DNA of 57,544 nt from the NCBI GenBank assembly GCA_004552385.1, contig SFOL01000003.1, positions 1 through 57,544 on the forward strand, written 5' to 3'. The stretch's first letter is position 1, and each line of letters opens with the position of its first letter. A model generated the notes under the pieces. That model did not search any database, was not told the DNA's origin, and saw only the letters and a program-made list of their open reading frames with translations. The position numbers and the translations under genes are program-made. This stretch comes from Bacteroidales bacterium (GTDB taxonomy: Bacteria > Bacteroidota > Bacteroidia > Bacteroidales > Marinilabiliaceae). Below, one piece after another: positions 50,626 through 57,544 of the stretch.

Positions 50626-52994
50626 TGCCGACTCTTAAATACCCACGTCTCATATTCACCTTGCTCTGCCTCGCAGCGGCGCTTGACGCCTGCCGCGATG
50701 TTGACTACGTGATTCCGCCCACTGAAGAGGACACGGGCGCCGGCTCAGGGGGCTCGGGCTCCGTCTCAGGCTTCTATCTGCTCAACGAGGGCAACATGGG
50801 CAGCAACAAGGCCAGTCTCGACTTCTACGATTTCTCCACGGGCGTATACACGCGCAACATCTATTCGGATCGGAACCCGACGACGGTAAAGGAGCTTGGC
50901 GACGTCGGCAATGACATTCAGGTCTACGGCTCGCGTCTTTACGTCGTCGTCAACTGCTCAAACAAGGTCGAGGTCCTCAACGCGGCCACAGGAGTGCGTA
51001 TCGGCCATGTCGACATCCCGAACTGCCGCTATGTGCGTTTTGCGGGGGGCAAGGCCTACGTCTCCAGCTACGTCGGTCCCGTCTCGCTCGACAAGGGGCG
51101 GGCCACACGAGGAGCGGTCTATGAGGTGGACACGGCGTCGCTCGCCATCACGCGCGTTTGCCAAGTTGGATATCAGCCGGAAGAGCTCGAGATTATGGAT
51201 GACGGGCTTATCTACGTGGCCAACTCGGGCGGATATATGGCTCCCGACTATGAAGACGAGATCTCGGTTGTCGATATCGAGTCAATGACCGAGGTGCGCA
51301 GGATTAAGGTCGGCATCAATCTCCACAGGGTCCGGCGCGACAGCCACGGCCGCCTATGGGTCTCGAGCCGTGGTGATTACGAGGGCGTGCCCTCCAACTT
51401 GTTCCTCCTCGGGAGAAGCGTTGATAACCCCGACATCCACGTCATTGACACACTGGACATGCCTTGCTCTGAGATGGCCATACGCGGAGACTCGCTTTTT
51501 TTCATAGCCTCGGAGTGGGACAACTATGAGCAGAAAAACACGGTCTCATATGGCATAATAAACACTCGTACGCGCCAGCTTGTCACCAGCCATTTCATAA
51601 CTGACGGGACCGAGGCCGACATTACAATGCCATACGGCCTCGCGCTCCATCCCACCTTGGGAGACATTTACGTCACCGATGCCAAAAATTATGTCTCGAG
51701 CGGCAGTCTCATGTGCTACAGTCGGGACGGCAAGCTGAAGTGGACTGTAAAGACGGGCGACATCCCCGCCCACATCGTCTTTCTCGGCGTTAAGCCGTCC
51801 GGCTCGGGCGGCGGGAGCATAATAGAGGATGACGCCGACAAGGACCTGGACTATGACGACGGCAAGCTCGAAGCCCTCTACGACCACGTCTTCCGCGTGC
51901 CGCGGCTCAAGAAGCTTTTCCTCGAGGCTGACCTGGTCGCCTATTCCTACCGGTGGACCATGCGCACGGATGATGGCGGTGAGGAGCTGCTATCGACGGA
52001 TAGGAGGTGCCTGCTGATACCCGAGACCGTGGGCGACACGCTCCTGCTGGATGTCCGTATGGGCATGGCCGACGGCGACTTCGTGTCGGAATCATACGCC
52101 ATAGTCGTCACGTGCGAGAGTAAGGCCTACAGCCCCTACACCGCCATAGGCTACGAGTACCGACCTGCGCCAGGCCAGTTTGTCAATACCATGCCGCCCT
52201 ACGAGGAGGGTGACGACGAGGCCGACATGGCGCGCAAGGCCGGACAGTGCCTTGCCAATGACGAGATGGTCAGCCTCGGAGCCTACGGAGGCTACGTCAC
52301 TTTCGGCTTCGACCACACTATAGTCAACCATCGCGGCGAGTCCGACTTCCACATCAACGGCAATGCTTTCTACTCAGATGTCGCGCAATACTCCTCGAGG
52401 CGGGGCGGCAGTTGCGAACCCGGCATTGTCATGGTTTCGCTCGACGCTAACGGCAACGGAGTGCCCGACGACCCTTGGTATGAGCTGGCTGGCAGCGCGT
52501 ACCACTACCCGGACAGCTGCCGACGCGACTATGAGGTGACATATTTCAGGACTGGGGAGGATCACGCCGCAGTCCCCGACCCGGCAGACAACTCAGTAAC
52601 CGACGCCGAGTACATCATGTGGGTCGATAATGACGGGCGGTCGGGCCACGTGCCTAAGAATGTCTTCCACAAGCAGGACTACTACCCGGCGTGGATAGCC
52701 GCCGACGAGATGACGTTCAGAGGCTCCTTGCTGAGACAAAACGCCGTCGAGACGAGCGGCGAGAAGAGGTATTACGTGCTCTACGCCTACTGGTGGGGGT
52801 ATGTAGACAATCATCCTAACGCCGCCCTCGGCCTCACGAGCTTCGATATAGACTGGGCTGTCGACGAGGCGGGCCGGAGCGTCTCGCTGCCGGGGGTCGA
52901 CTTCATACGCGTCTACACGGGCGTTAACCAGGCCTGTGGCTGGCTTGGCGAGACGAGCACCGAGGTGGGGCGCGCCACGGATTTGTGGCTGTGA
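50625..52994 (+). CDS. BtuG-like beta-propeller fused to a large C-terminal domain
   Basis: This 789-residue lipoprotein has a lipobox LDAC with Cys23. Residues of about 45-375 form a YncE-like beta-propeller, the fold of BtuG, the surface protein that captures B12 for BtuB. Repeat blades include SNKVEVLNAATGVRIGHVDIP near 107. A PKD-like segment follows (about 425-500), then a region to the end with LDANGNGVPDDPWYELAGS near 605, a calcium-site-like pattern. BtuG itself has only the propeller. The ATG at 50625 overlaps the btuB stop (TGATG), so the two are coupled. Confidence 0.8.
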   Translation: MPTLKYPRLIFTLLCLAAALDACRDVDYVIPPTEEDTGAGSGGSGSVSGFYLLNEGNMGSNKASLDFYDFSTGVYTRNIYSDRNPTTVKELGDVGNDIQVYGSRLYVVVNCSNKVEVLNAATGVRIGHVDIPNCRYVRFAGGKAYVSSYVGPVSLDKGRATRGAVYEVDTASLAITRVCQVGYQPEELEIMDDGLIYVANSGGYMAPDYEDEISVVDIESMTEVRRIKVGINLHRVRRDSHGRLWVSSRGDYEGVPSNLFLLGRSVDNPDIHVIDTLDMPCSEMAIRGDSLFFIASEWDNYEQKNTVSYGIINTRTRQLVTSHFITDGTEADITMPYGLALHPTLGDIYVTDAKNYVSSGSLMCYSRDGKLKWTVKTGDIPAHIVFLGVKPSGSGGGSIIEDDADKDLDYDDGKLEALYDHVFRVPRLKKLFLEADLVAYSYRWTMRTDDGGEELLSTDRRCLLIPETVGDTLLLDVRMGMADGDFVSESYAIVVTCESKAYSPYTAIGYEYRPAPGQFVNTMPPYEEGDDEADMARKAGQCLANDEMVSLGAYGGYVTFGFDHTIVNHRGESDFHINGNAFYSDVAQYSSRRGGSCEPGIVMVSLDANGNGVPDDPWYELAGSAYHYPDSCRRDYEVTYFRTGEDHAAVPDPADNSVTDAEYIMWVDNDGRSGHVPKNVFHKQDYYPAWIAADEMTFRGSLLRQNAVETSGEKRYYVLYAYWWGYVDNHPNAALGLTSFDIDWAVDEAGRSVSLPGVDFIRVYTGVNQACGWLGETSTEVGRATDLWL

Positions 52995-53028
52995 TTTTCC
53001 ACTTCGCTGATGCTATGTGCTGACACCA

Positions 53029-53163
53029 ATGTATATAACCGGCAAGCAGGTTCAGGATACGGGGGCTAACGTCACGGGAGGACGCCTCACGGTGTGTGAC
53101 GCTAAGACCATGGAGTTCACCGGTCAGGTGCGCGGCAATAGTGGGCGAAGATTGTCGTCGTAA
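53029..53163 (+). CDS. Possible short ORF, propeller-blade-like remnant
   Basis: A 44-codon frame reads YITGKQVQDTGANVTGGRLT and then VCDAKTMEFTGQV, like one blade of a YncE-type propeller (VxDAKTxExTG). It lies 34 bases after the BtuG-like gene, in another frame. It may be the end of a duplicated and lost propeller gene. No convincing start site is seen; chance cannot be ruled out. Confidence 0.25.
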   Translation: MYITGKQVQDTGANVTGGRLTVCDAKTMEFTGQVRGNSGRRLSS

Positions 53164-53206
53164 GTCGGCGGTCTTCGCTCCATTCGCCCGAGAGGGTGCG
53201 TAAGCC

Positions 53207-53241
53207 GACGCCCCGCCAGACATTCCTGGCGGGGCGTCTTT
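53207..53241 (+). terminator. Terminator after the B12 operon
   Basis: GACGCCCCGCCAG at 53207-53219 pairs perfectly with CTGGCGGGGCGTC at 53226-53238, followed by tttcc. It ends the plus-strand B12 operon. Confidence 0.75.
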
Positions 53242-53323
53242 CCTGTAAGCCACCTTCCTTTGTCTTGCATCCTCTTGCCGCCTCATTGGCGGTGATGCTG
53301 TCGTAGGCGTGGGATGAGATGCG

Positions 53324-53364
53324 GAAGCGCCCCGCAAGAGAACTTGCGGGGCGCTTCTTTCTTC
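53324..53364. terminator. Convergent terminator between B12 operon and leuB
   Basis: GAAGCGCCCCGCAAG at 53324-53338 pairs perfectly over 15 bases with CTTGCGGGGCGCTTC at 53343-53357. The T-rich tail tttcttct is on the plus side, but its place 40 bases after leuB suggests it serves both strands. The rest of the 52995-53397 gap holds only the short ORF and the other terminator. Confidence 0.65.
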
Positions 53365-53397
53365 TATGCATCATCCGCCGCGGCGGCGTGCGAACAT

Positions 53398-54456
53398 CTA
53401 AATGTGAGCTGCTACCCAGTCGCCGACCTCGCTGGTTGAGTGCTTCTCGCCCTCGCCAGCCAGATCCTCAGTCACGTAGCCCTGCTCGATGCTGGCCGCG
53501 ACGGCGTCGCGGATGGCCTTACCCTCGGCCTTGAGTTTGAAGGCGTACTCAAACATCATGGCGGCTGAGAGGATGGTTGCCAATGGGTTGGCTATGTTCT
53601 TGCCTGCGGCCTGCGGATAGGATCCGTGGATAGGCTCGAAGAGGCTTGTGTGCTCGCCTATTGACGCTGAGGCGAGTAGGCCCATGGAGCCTGCTATGAC
53701 TGACGCCTCGTCGGTCAGGATGTCGCCGAACGTGTTCTCGGTCACGAGGACGTCGAAGAACTTCGGGCATGTGACAATCTTCATTGCCGCATTGTCTACG
53801 AACATGTAGTCGGTCGTCACGTCGGGATACTTAGGCGCCATCTCCTGCGCCACCTCGCGCCATAGGCGTGAAGACTCAAGGACGTTGGCCTTGTCGACCA
53901 CCGTCAAGTGCTTGCGGCGGAGCTTGGCGTACTCGAAAGCGAGCTTGAGTATGCGCTCCACCTCGAAACGATGGTAGAGGTTGGTGTCGAACGCCGTGTC
54001 GCCATTGTCGCGGCGGCCCTTCTCGCCGAAATACATGCCACCGGTAAGCTCACGAACGCAAAGGAACTCGGCACCCTCGATCAGCTCGCGCTTCAGCGGG
54101 CTCTTGTCTACAAGGCTCTTGTAGGTCTCCATGGGGCGGAGGTTGGCAAAAAGACCGAGCTTCTTGCGCATGGCCAGGAGGCCGTTCTCCGGGCGGACCT
54201 TAGCCGTCGGGTTATTGTCGTAGCGAGGGTCGCCCACAGCGCCGAAGAGGACCGCGTCGCTCTTCATGCAGGTCTGGAATGTCTCCTCTGGGAAAGGGTC
54301 GCCAGTGGCATCGATGGCGCACGCGCCTACGAGTCCCTTGGTGAAGGTGGCCTCATGGCCGAACTTTTTGCATACTGCGTTAACAGCCTTCACGGCCTGG
54401 TCTACGACCTCGGGGCCGATACCGTCGCCCGGGAGGAGTGCGATGTTGAATTTCAT
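53398..54456 (-). CDS. leuB: 3-isopropylmalate dehydrogenase
   Basis: LeuB oxidises and decarboxylates 3-isopropylmalate to the leucine keto acid with NAD. The 352-residue protein begins KFNIALLPGDGIGPEVV and has RELTGGMYFGEKGRRD near residue 137 (substrate Arg). The metal Asp lies in FGDILTDEASVIAGSMG near 240, and FEPIHGSYPQAAGKNIANP near 272 is the NAD-binding loop. All catalytic residues are present. It is the last gene of the leuD-cimA-leuB operon on the minus strand. Confidence 0.96.
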   Translation of the reverse strand: MKFNIALLPGDGIGPEVVDQAVKAVNAVCKKFGHEATFTKGLVGACAIDATGDPFPEETFQTCMKSDAVLFGAVGDPRYDNNPTAKVRPENGLLAMRKKLGLFANLRPMETYKSLVDKSPLKRELIEGAEFLCVRELTGGMYFGEKGRRDNGDTAFDTNLYHRFEVERILKLAFEYAKLRRKHLTVVDKANVLESSRLWREVAQEMAPKYPDVTTDYMFVDNAAMKIVTCPKFFDVLVTENTFGDILTDEASVIAGSMGLLASASIGEHTSLFEPIHGSYPQAAGKNIANPLATILSAAMMFEYAFKLKAEGKAIRDAVAASIEQGYVTEDLAGEGEKHSTSEVGDWVAAHI

Positions 54457-54540
54457 TTTATTCTTTTGTTTTATTCCTTTTCACCTGCGCGCCTTCCCCC
54501 TACATTTTACGGTTTGGCGCGGGGCGTCTTTTATCTGTCT

Positions 54541-56070
54541 CTATCGTTGCTCTATCAGGTTGAGCATCTTCACCGTGGCTTTTATTGCGGCTTCCGTCTG
54601 GTCGGCGTCAAGGCCGCGCGTCCTTATCTCGCTCTCGCCGTCAGACCACACGATGACGGTCTCCACCAGCGCGTCTGTCTTGCCGCCGGGGGGGATTGAC
54701 ACTTTGTAGTCTACAAGCCGCGGATGGTTGCGCCCGAGGCGGTCGTATATCTTCCACAGGGCCTTCATGAAGGCGTCGTACTGACCGTCTCCGCGGCTCG
54801 TGTCTTCATACTCCTGCCCGTCTATCGAGAGGCGCACGGTGGCCACGGGCTTCAGCCCGCGCGTCAGGCTGAGGCTGTAGTTCACGATGCTTATCACGTC
54901 GGGCTTCTGCTGCGCCGACGACGGTAAAGCCCCGCGCAAGACGTCCGCCACGATGAATGGCAGGTCTTCGGCCGAGAGGCTCTCTTTCTTGTCGCCAAGC
55001 TCTATGACGCGCGACGTCACCAGCCTTATCTGCTCGGCCGATAGGTTTATGCCCATCTCCTGCAGGTTCTTGGCTATGTTGGCTTTGCCGGACAGCTTGC
55101 CGAGCGCGTAGCGGCGGACGCGGCCGAACCGCTCCGGCAGCAGGGGGTTGCAATACAGGTTGCCCTTGTTGTCGCCGTCGGCGTGGACGCCTGCGGTCTG
55201 GGTGAAGACGGAGTCTCCCACCACTGGTTTGTTGTCGGGTATCCGCACGCCCGAGAGGCTCTCCACCATCCGGCATACGTGTGTGAGCCTCTTCTCGTTA
55301 ATGGCGTTTGGCACTCGCAACATGTCGTTCAAGACGGCCACCACGCTGGCCAGGGGGGCGTTGCCCGCCCTCTCGCCGAGGCCGTTGACGGTGGTGTGCA
55401 CCCCCGTCACTCCGCCCTTCACCGCCTCCATCACGTTGGCCACGGCCATGTCGTAGTCATTGTGGGCGTGGAAGTCGAAGCGAAGACCCGGATAGCGGGT
55501 CGTTATGTCATGACACAACTCGAAAGTCTCGTCAGGGTTAAGGATGCCGAGAGTGTCGGGGAGCATGAACCGCTCGATGGGCTCGCTTTGCAGACGGTCC
55601 ACCATGTAGTAGACGTAGTCGCGCGAATCCTTCATCCCGTTGCTCCAGTCTTCAAGGTAGAGGTTGACCCTCAGCCCCCGCTTGACGGCCATGGCTATGT
55701 TGGCCGCTATGTCGTCGGCGTGCTCCTCGGGCGTTTTGCGCAGCTGCTCCGTCACGTGGTGCAGGGAGCCCTTGGCCAGCATGTTTATGACCTTGCCGCC
55801 AGCCTTGCATATCCAGTCTATCGAGACGCCTCCATCCACGAAGCCCAGAACCTCCACCTTGCCCAGGTGTCCGTTTCTCTTGGCCCACTGGCAGATGTCG
55901 TTTGCCGCCTCAAGCTCGCCGGCCGAGACGCGCGCCGAGGCTATCTCTATGCGGTCCACCTGCGCCTCCTCAATAAGCATCTTGGCTATTGAGAGCTTTT
56001 CGCCGTGGTTGAATGAGACGCCTGCGGTCTGCTCGCCGTCGCGCAATGTTGTGTCGAGAATTTCGAGCAT
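54541..56070 (-). CDS. cimA: Citramalate / 2-isopropylmalate synthase family protein
   Basis: This 509-residue DRE-TIM metallolyase begins LEILDTTLRDGEQTAGVSF and has FDFHAHNDYDMAVANVMEA near residue 200 and NGLGERAGNAPLASV near 230. A C-terminal LeuA dimer (regulatory) domain from about 390 completes it. The family splits into 2-isopropylmalate synthase (leucine), citramalate synthase (isoleucine) and homocitrate synthase. In Bacteroides loci the gene in this place, between leuD and leuB, is the second, CimA-like copy, so citramalate is preferred here; the symbol is an inference. Confidence 0.75.
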   Translation of the reverse strand: MLEILDTTLRDGEQTAGVSFNHGEKLSIAKMLIEEAQVDRIEIASARVSAGELEAANDICQWAKRNGHLGKVEVLGFVDGGVSIDWICKAGGKVINMLAKGSLHHVTEQLRKTPEEHADDIAANIAMAVKRGLRVNLYLEDWSNGMKDSRDYVYYMVDRLQSEPIERFMLPDTLGILNPDETFELCHDITTRYPGLRFDFHAHNDYDMAVANVMEAVKGGVTGVHTTVNGLGERAGNAPLASVVAVLNDMLRVPNAINEKRLTHVCRMVESLSGVRIPDNKPVVGDSVFTQTAGVHADGDNKGNLYCNPLLPERFGRVRRYALGKLSGKANIAKNLQEMGINLSAEQIRLVTSRVIELGDKKESLSAEDLPFIVADVLRGALPSSAQQKPDVISIVNYSLSLTRGLKPVATVRLSIDGQEYEDTSRGDGQYDAFMKALWKIYDRLGRNHPRLVDYKVSIPPGGKTDALVETVIVWSDGESEIRTRGLDADQTEAAIKATVKMLNLIEQR

Positions 56071-56098
56071 CGGGGTTGTGTGGTTATTTGCCTGTGTC

Positions 56099-56698
56099 TT
56101 AATATTTTGCTGCGCTATCCTCGTAAGCCTCGGTCTTGGCCTTGTTCGTCAGCAGGTAGTCTATGTCGTCCAGGCCGTTCATCAGGCAGTGCTTCTTGTA
56201 TCCGTTTATCTCAAATTTCTCGCTCTTGCCCGTGGCCTCGTTCGTTATGGTCTGGTTTGGCAGGTCGACCTTGACTTTCATCTTCGGGTTCTCCTTTATC
56301 GAGGCGAAGAGTTCGGCCAGGAAGCCCTCGCTCACCACGACGGGCAAGACGAAGTTGTTCAACTCGTTGTTCTTGTGGATGTCGGCAAAGAAGCTTGACA
56401 CCACAACGCGGAAACCGTAGCCGGCTATGGCCCATGCGGCGTGCTCGCGGCTCGAGCCGGAGCCGAAGTTCTTGCCCGCGACGAGGATGCAGCCCGAGTA
56501 GGTCGGGTCGTTGAGGACGAAGTCCTTCTTCGTCCCGTCCGGGTTGAAGCGCCAGTCGCGGAACAGGTTGTCGCCGAAGAATTTCTCCTCCTTGGTTGTG
56601 GCTTTAAGGAAACGCGCCGGGATTATCTGGTCGGTGTCTATGTTCTCTATCGGCAGGGGCACGCACGTGCTCTCTATTACGTCGAATTTCTGCTTCAT
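56099..56698 (-). CDS. leuD: 3-isopropylmalate dehydratase small subunit
   Basis: LeuD is the small subunit of isopropylmalate isomerase and may also act on citramalate. The 199-residue protein has NIDTDQIIPARFLK near residue 20 and the substrate loop NFGSGSSREHAAWAI near 78. The frame is open upstream, but the ATG at 56698 gives the family N-terminus MKQKFDVIESTCVPLP. The large subunit leuC is not next to it, although it usually is in Bacteroidales. It is the first gene of the minus-strand operon. Confidence 0.95.
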   Translation of the reverse strand: MKQKFDVIESTCVPLPIENIDTDQIIPARFLKATTKEEKFFGDNLFRDWRFNPDGTKKDFVLNDPTYSGCILVAGKNFGSGSSREHAAWAIAGYGFRVVVSSFFADIHKNNELNNFVLPVVVSEGFLAELFASIKENPKMKVKVDLPNQTITNEATGKSEKFEINGYKKHCLMNGLDDIDYLLTNKAKTEAYEDSAAKY

Positions 56699-56784
56699 TG
56701 CCTTAACTCGTTTATTGTCAATTGTTTTCTTTGCTGAGTTTTGCGGGTGCATAGCCCTTCGCTTGGCTTTTTGCCCATCTCTCG

Positions 56785-56792
56785 CAAATTTA
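56785..56792 (-). promoter_or_regulatory. Candidate -7 box of leuD-cimA-leuB
   Basis: On the minus strand TAAATTTG at 56792-56785 fits TAnnTTTG, about 87 bases before leuD. It implies that the operon starts at leuD here, without leuA or leuC. A clear -33 TTTG is not seen. Confidence 0.5.
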
Positions 56793-56836
56793 CGAAATTA
56801 ATGTGTTTTTTGCGTGGCGAGTGTGAAAGTTTGAGC

Positions 56837-57286
56837 CTACAGGTCTTCGTCTGAATGCTCGTTCTGCGGGTTGAAGTAGGTGTATGATATGTAATAACCG
56901 TGATATCCTAACCTGTTAAGACTCACCATAACTGGCTTTTGGGATAGCTCGTCCATCAGTTCCATCATTACGGCTTTGTCTTCCTCTGACATTTCTCCTG
57001 TCAGCATGCCATGCATAATGCTGTAGGTCGCTTCTTTAAGCTTATCATTTGAGATGTCTCCGTCTTTGGCGTCAACGCCTCGTCTCCTAAACAGCCGATA
57101 AATCTTAGCCACAATACAGTCGCTATTTTCTAACTCCTCTTTGCTTAAGTTCTTCGCGTTAGGCCATTCTGGCATTTGATAAAAGGTCGTGCTATATTGT
57201 TTGTCTTTGACCAACATCTCATACTCTATGTCCTCATCGTCAGGGATCAGATTCACATCAAGGTATGTATAGCCACTTTTATTCAT
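56837..57286 (-). CDS. Unrecognised acidic protein
   Basis: I do not recognise this 149-residue protein. It has no signal peptide or membrane segment, is acidic overall, and is mostly helical in the middle (about residues 80-120, with GEMSEEDKAVMMELMDEL). It ends in a Tyr-rich strand-like segment (YHGYYISYTYF) and an acidic tail. Its DNA is visibly AT-richer than that of the metabolic genes nearby, and it lies where leuC would be expected. It may have been acquired recently, perhaps as part of an immunity-type or mobile segment, but there is no direct evidence. Confidence 0.6.
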   Translation of the reverse strand: MNKSGYTYLDVNLIPDDEDIEYEMLVKDKQYSTTFYQMPEWPNAKNLSKEELENSDCIVAKIYRLFRRRGVDAKDGDISNDKLKEATYSIMHGMLTGEMSEEDKAVMMELMDELSQKPVMVSLNRLGYHGYYISYTYFNPQNEHSDEDL

Positions 57287-57341
57287 AAACTGCTTGACAA
57301 TGCGGTTGTAACGGTTCTCCGCATTCTCCGGTTATTTCCCC

Positions 57342-57494
57342 ATGCACCGAAAAATACTGCTGATTATTGTGTTTTATCGCATGTTGAAACAGAACCGCCG
57401 CGGTTATCGGGAATTATTGGGGAATATTGCGAGAAACACGCAAAATCCCGACAATGAAGCCCTCGAATTAAAGAAAACCGAAAAGGACGCATAA
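57342..57494 (+). CDS. Possible small basic ORF
   Basis: A 50-codon frame starts MHRKILLIIVFYRMLKQ and ends in a charged tail. It is AT-rich like the neighbouring 56837-57286 gene. A short hydrophobic start with a basic helix is visible, but no family is recognised. It could be chance. Confidence 0.25.
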   Translation: MHRKILLIIVFYRMLKQNRRGYRELLGNIARNTQNPDNEALELKKTEKDA

Positions 57495-57497
57495 TAT

Positions 57498-57544
57498 ATG
57501 AATTGGGTTGTGTCAAAGCAGTCCCTTTTTGCGTCGTATAACTG
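57498..57544 (+). CDS. Possible start of a gene cut by the window end
   Basis: An ATG at 57498, four bases after the 57342-57494 stop, opens a frame MNWVVSKQSLFASYN that runs off the window. Fifteen codons are too few to recognise. Confidence 0.25.
   Translation, partial: MNWVVSKQSLFASYN

Overview
The window reads as a GC-rich Bacteroidales chromosome, perhaps Muribaculaceae or a relative; the family cannot be settled from sequence alone. The lineage call rests on Bacteroidetes-type promoters (TTTG or TTG, about 19-20 bases, then TAnnTTTG, with no obvious Shine-Dalgarno sites). It also rests on gene blocks typical of the order: hisG-hisD-hisC-hisB, argR-GNAT-argG-argC-argD, and porU-porV-ispF-gldJ of the type IX secretion system. 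No transposase, phage gene, CRISPR array, rRNA or tRNA was found.

Layout. 1-7 kb: metF, then a histidine operon preceded by a histidine-rich leader peptide (a new call from reading the leader), followed by birA. 7-10.3 kb: a membrane/glycan block with a small membrane protein, a frameshifted multi-pass glycosyltransferase and a methyltransferase-GT2 fusion. 10.3-15.4 kb: coaD, a TlpA-like protein without its CxxC, a hotdog thioesterase, a NodB deacetylase and a secreted YD-repeat protein. 15.4-21.5 kb: the arginine cluster and a membrane GT2. 21.5-28.6 kb, minus strand: maa, a tyrosine phosphatase, yifB, a TIGR02757 protein, a LolD-type ATPase, a small acyl-chain set (dehydratase, ACP, FabG) and a CBS protein. 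28.7-36.3 kb: pdxJ and the T9SS block. 36.6-41.3 kb: rpmE2, mtaB, lysC, lysA. 41.4-47 kb: two OmpA-domain proteins, an unrecognised protein, a lone hisH and a K+-type membrane pyrophosphatase. 47.2-53.2 kb: a cobalamin riboswitch heading a surface B12-uptake operon (DUF4465 lipoprotein, BtuB-like receptor, BtuG-like propeller fused to a large C-terminal region). 53.4-56.7 kb, minus strand: leuD, a citramalate/isopropylmalate synthase and leuB. 56.8 kb to the end: an AT-richer stretch with an unrecognised gene and short ORFs.

How the genes work together. Most of the window is amino-acid and cofactor biosynthesis (His, Arg, Lys/Asp, branched-chain; folate, biotin attachment, CoA, PLP, isoprenoids). 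Several pathways are split: hisH lies 38 kb from hisGDCB, and leuA and leuC are not next to leuD. The control elements that can be read are a candidate his attenuator, a B12 riboswitch with a downstream terminator, a possible ARG box over the argR start, and many hairpin terminators. The strongest leads are the his leader, the B12 locus with its fused BtuG-like protein and long leader, and the structured argG-argC spacer.
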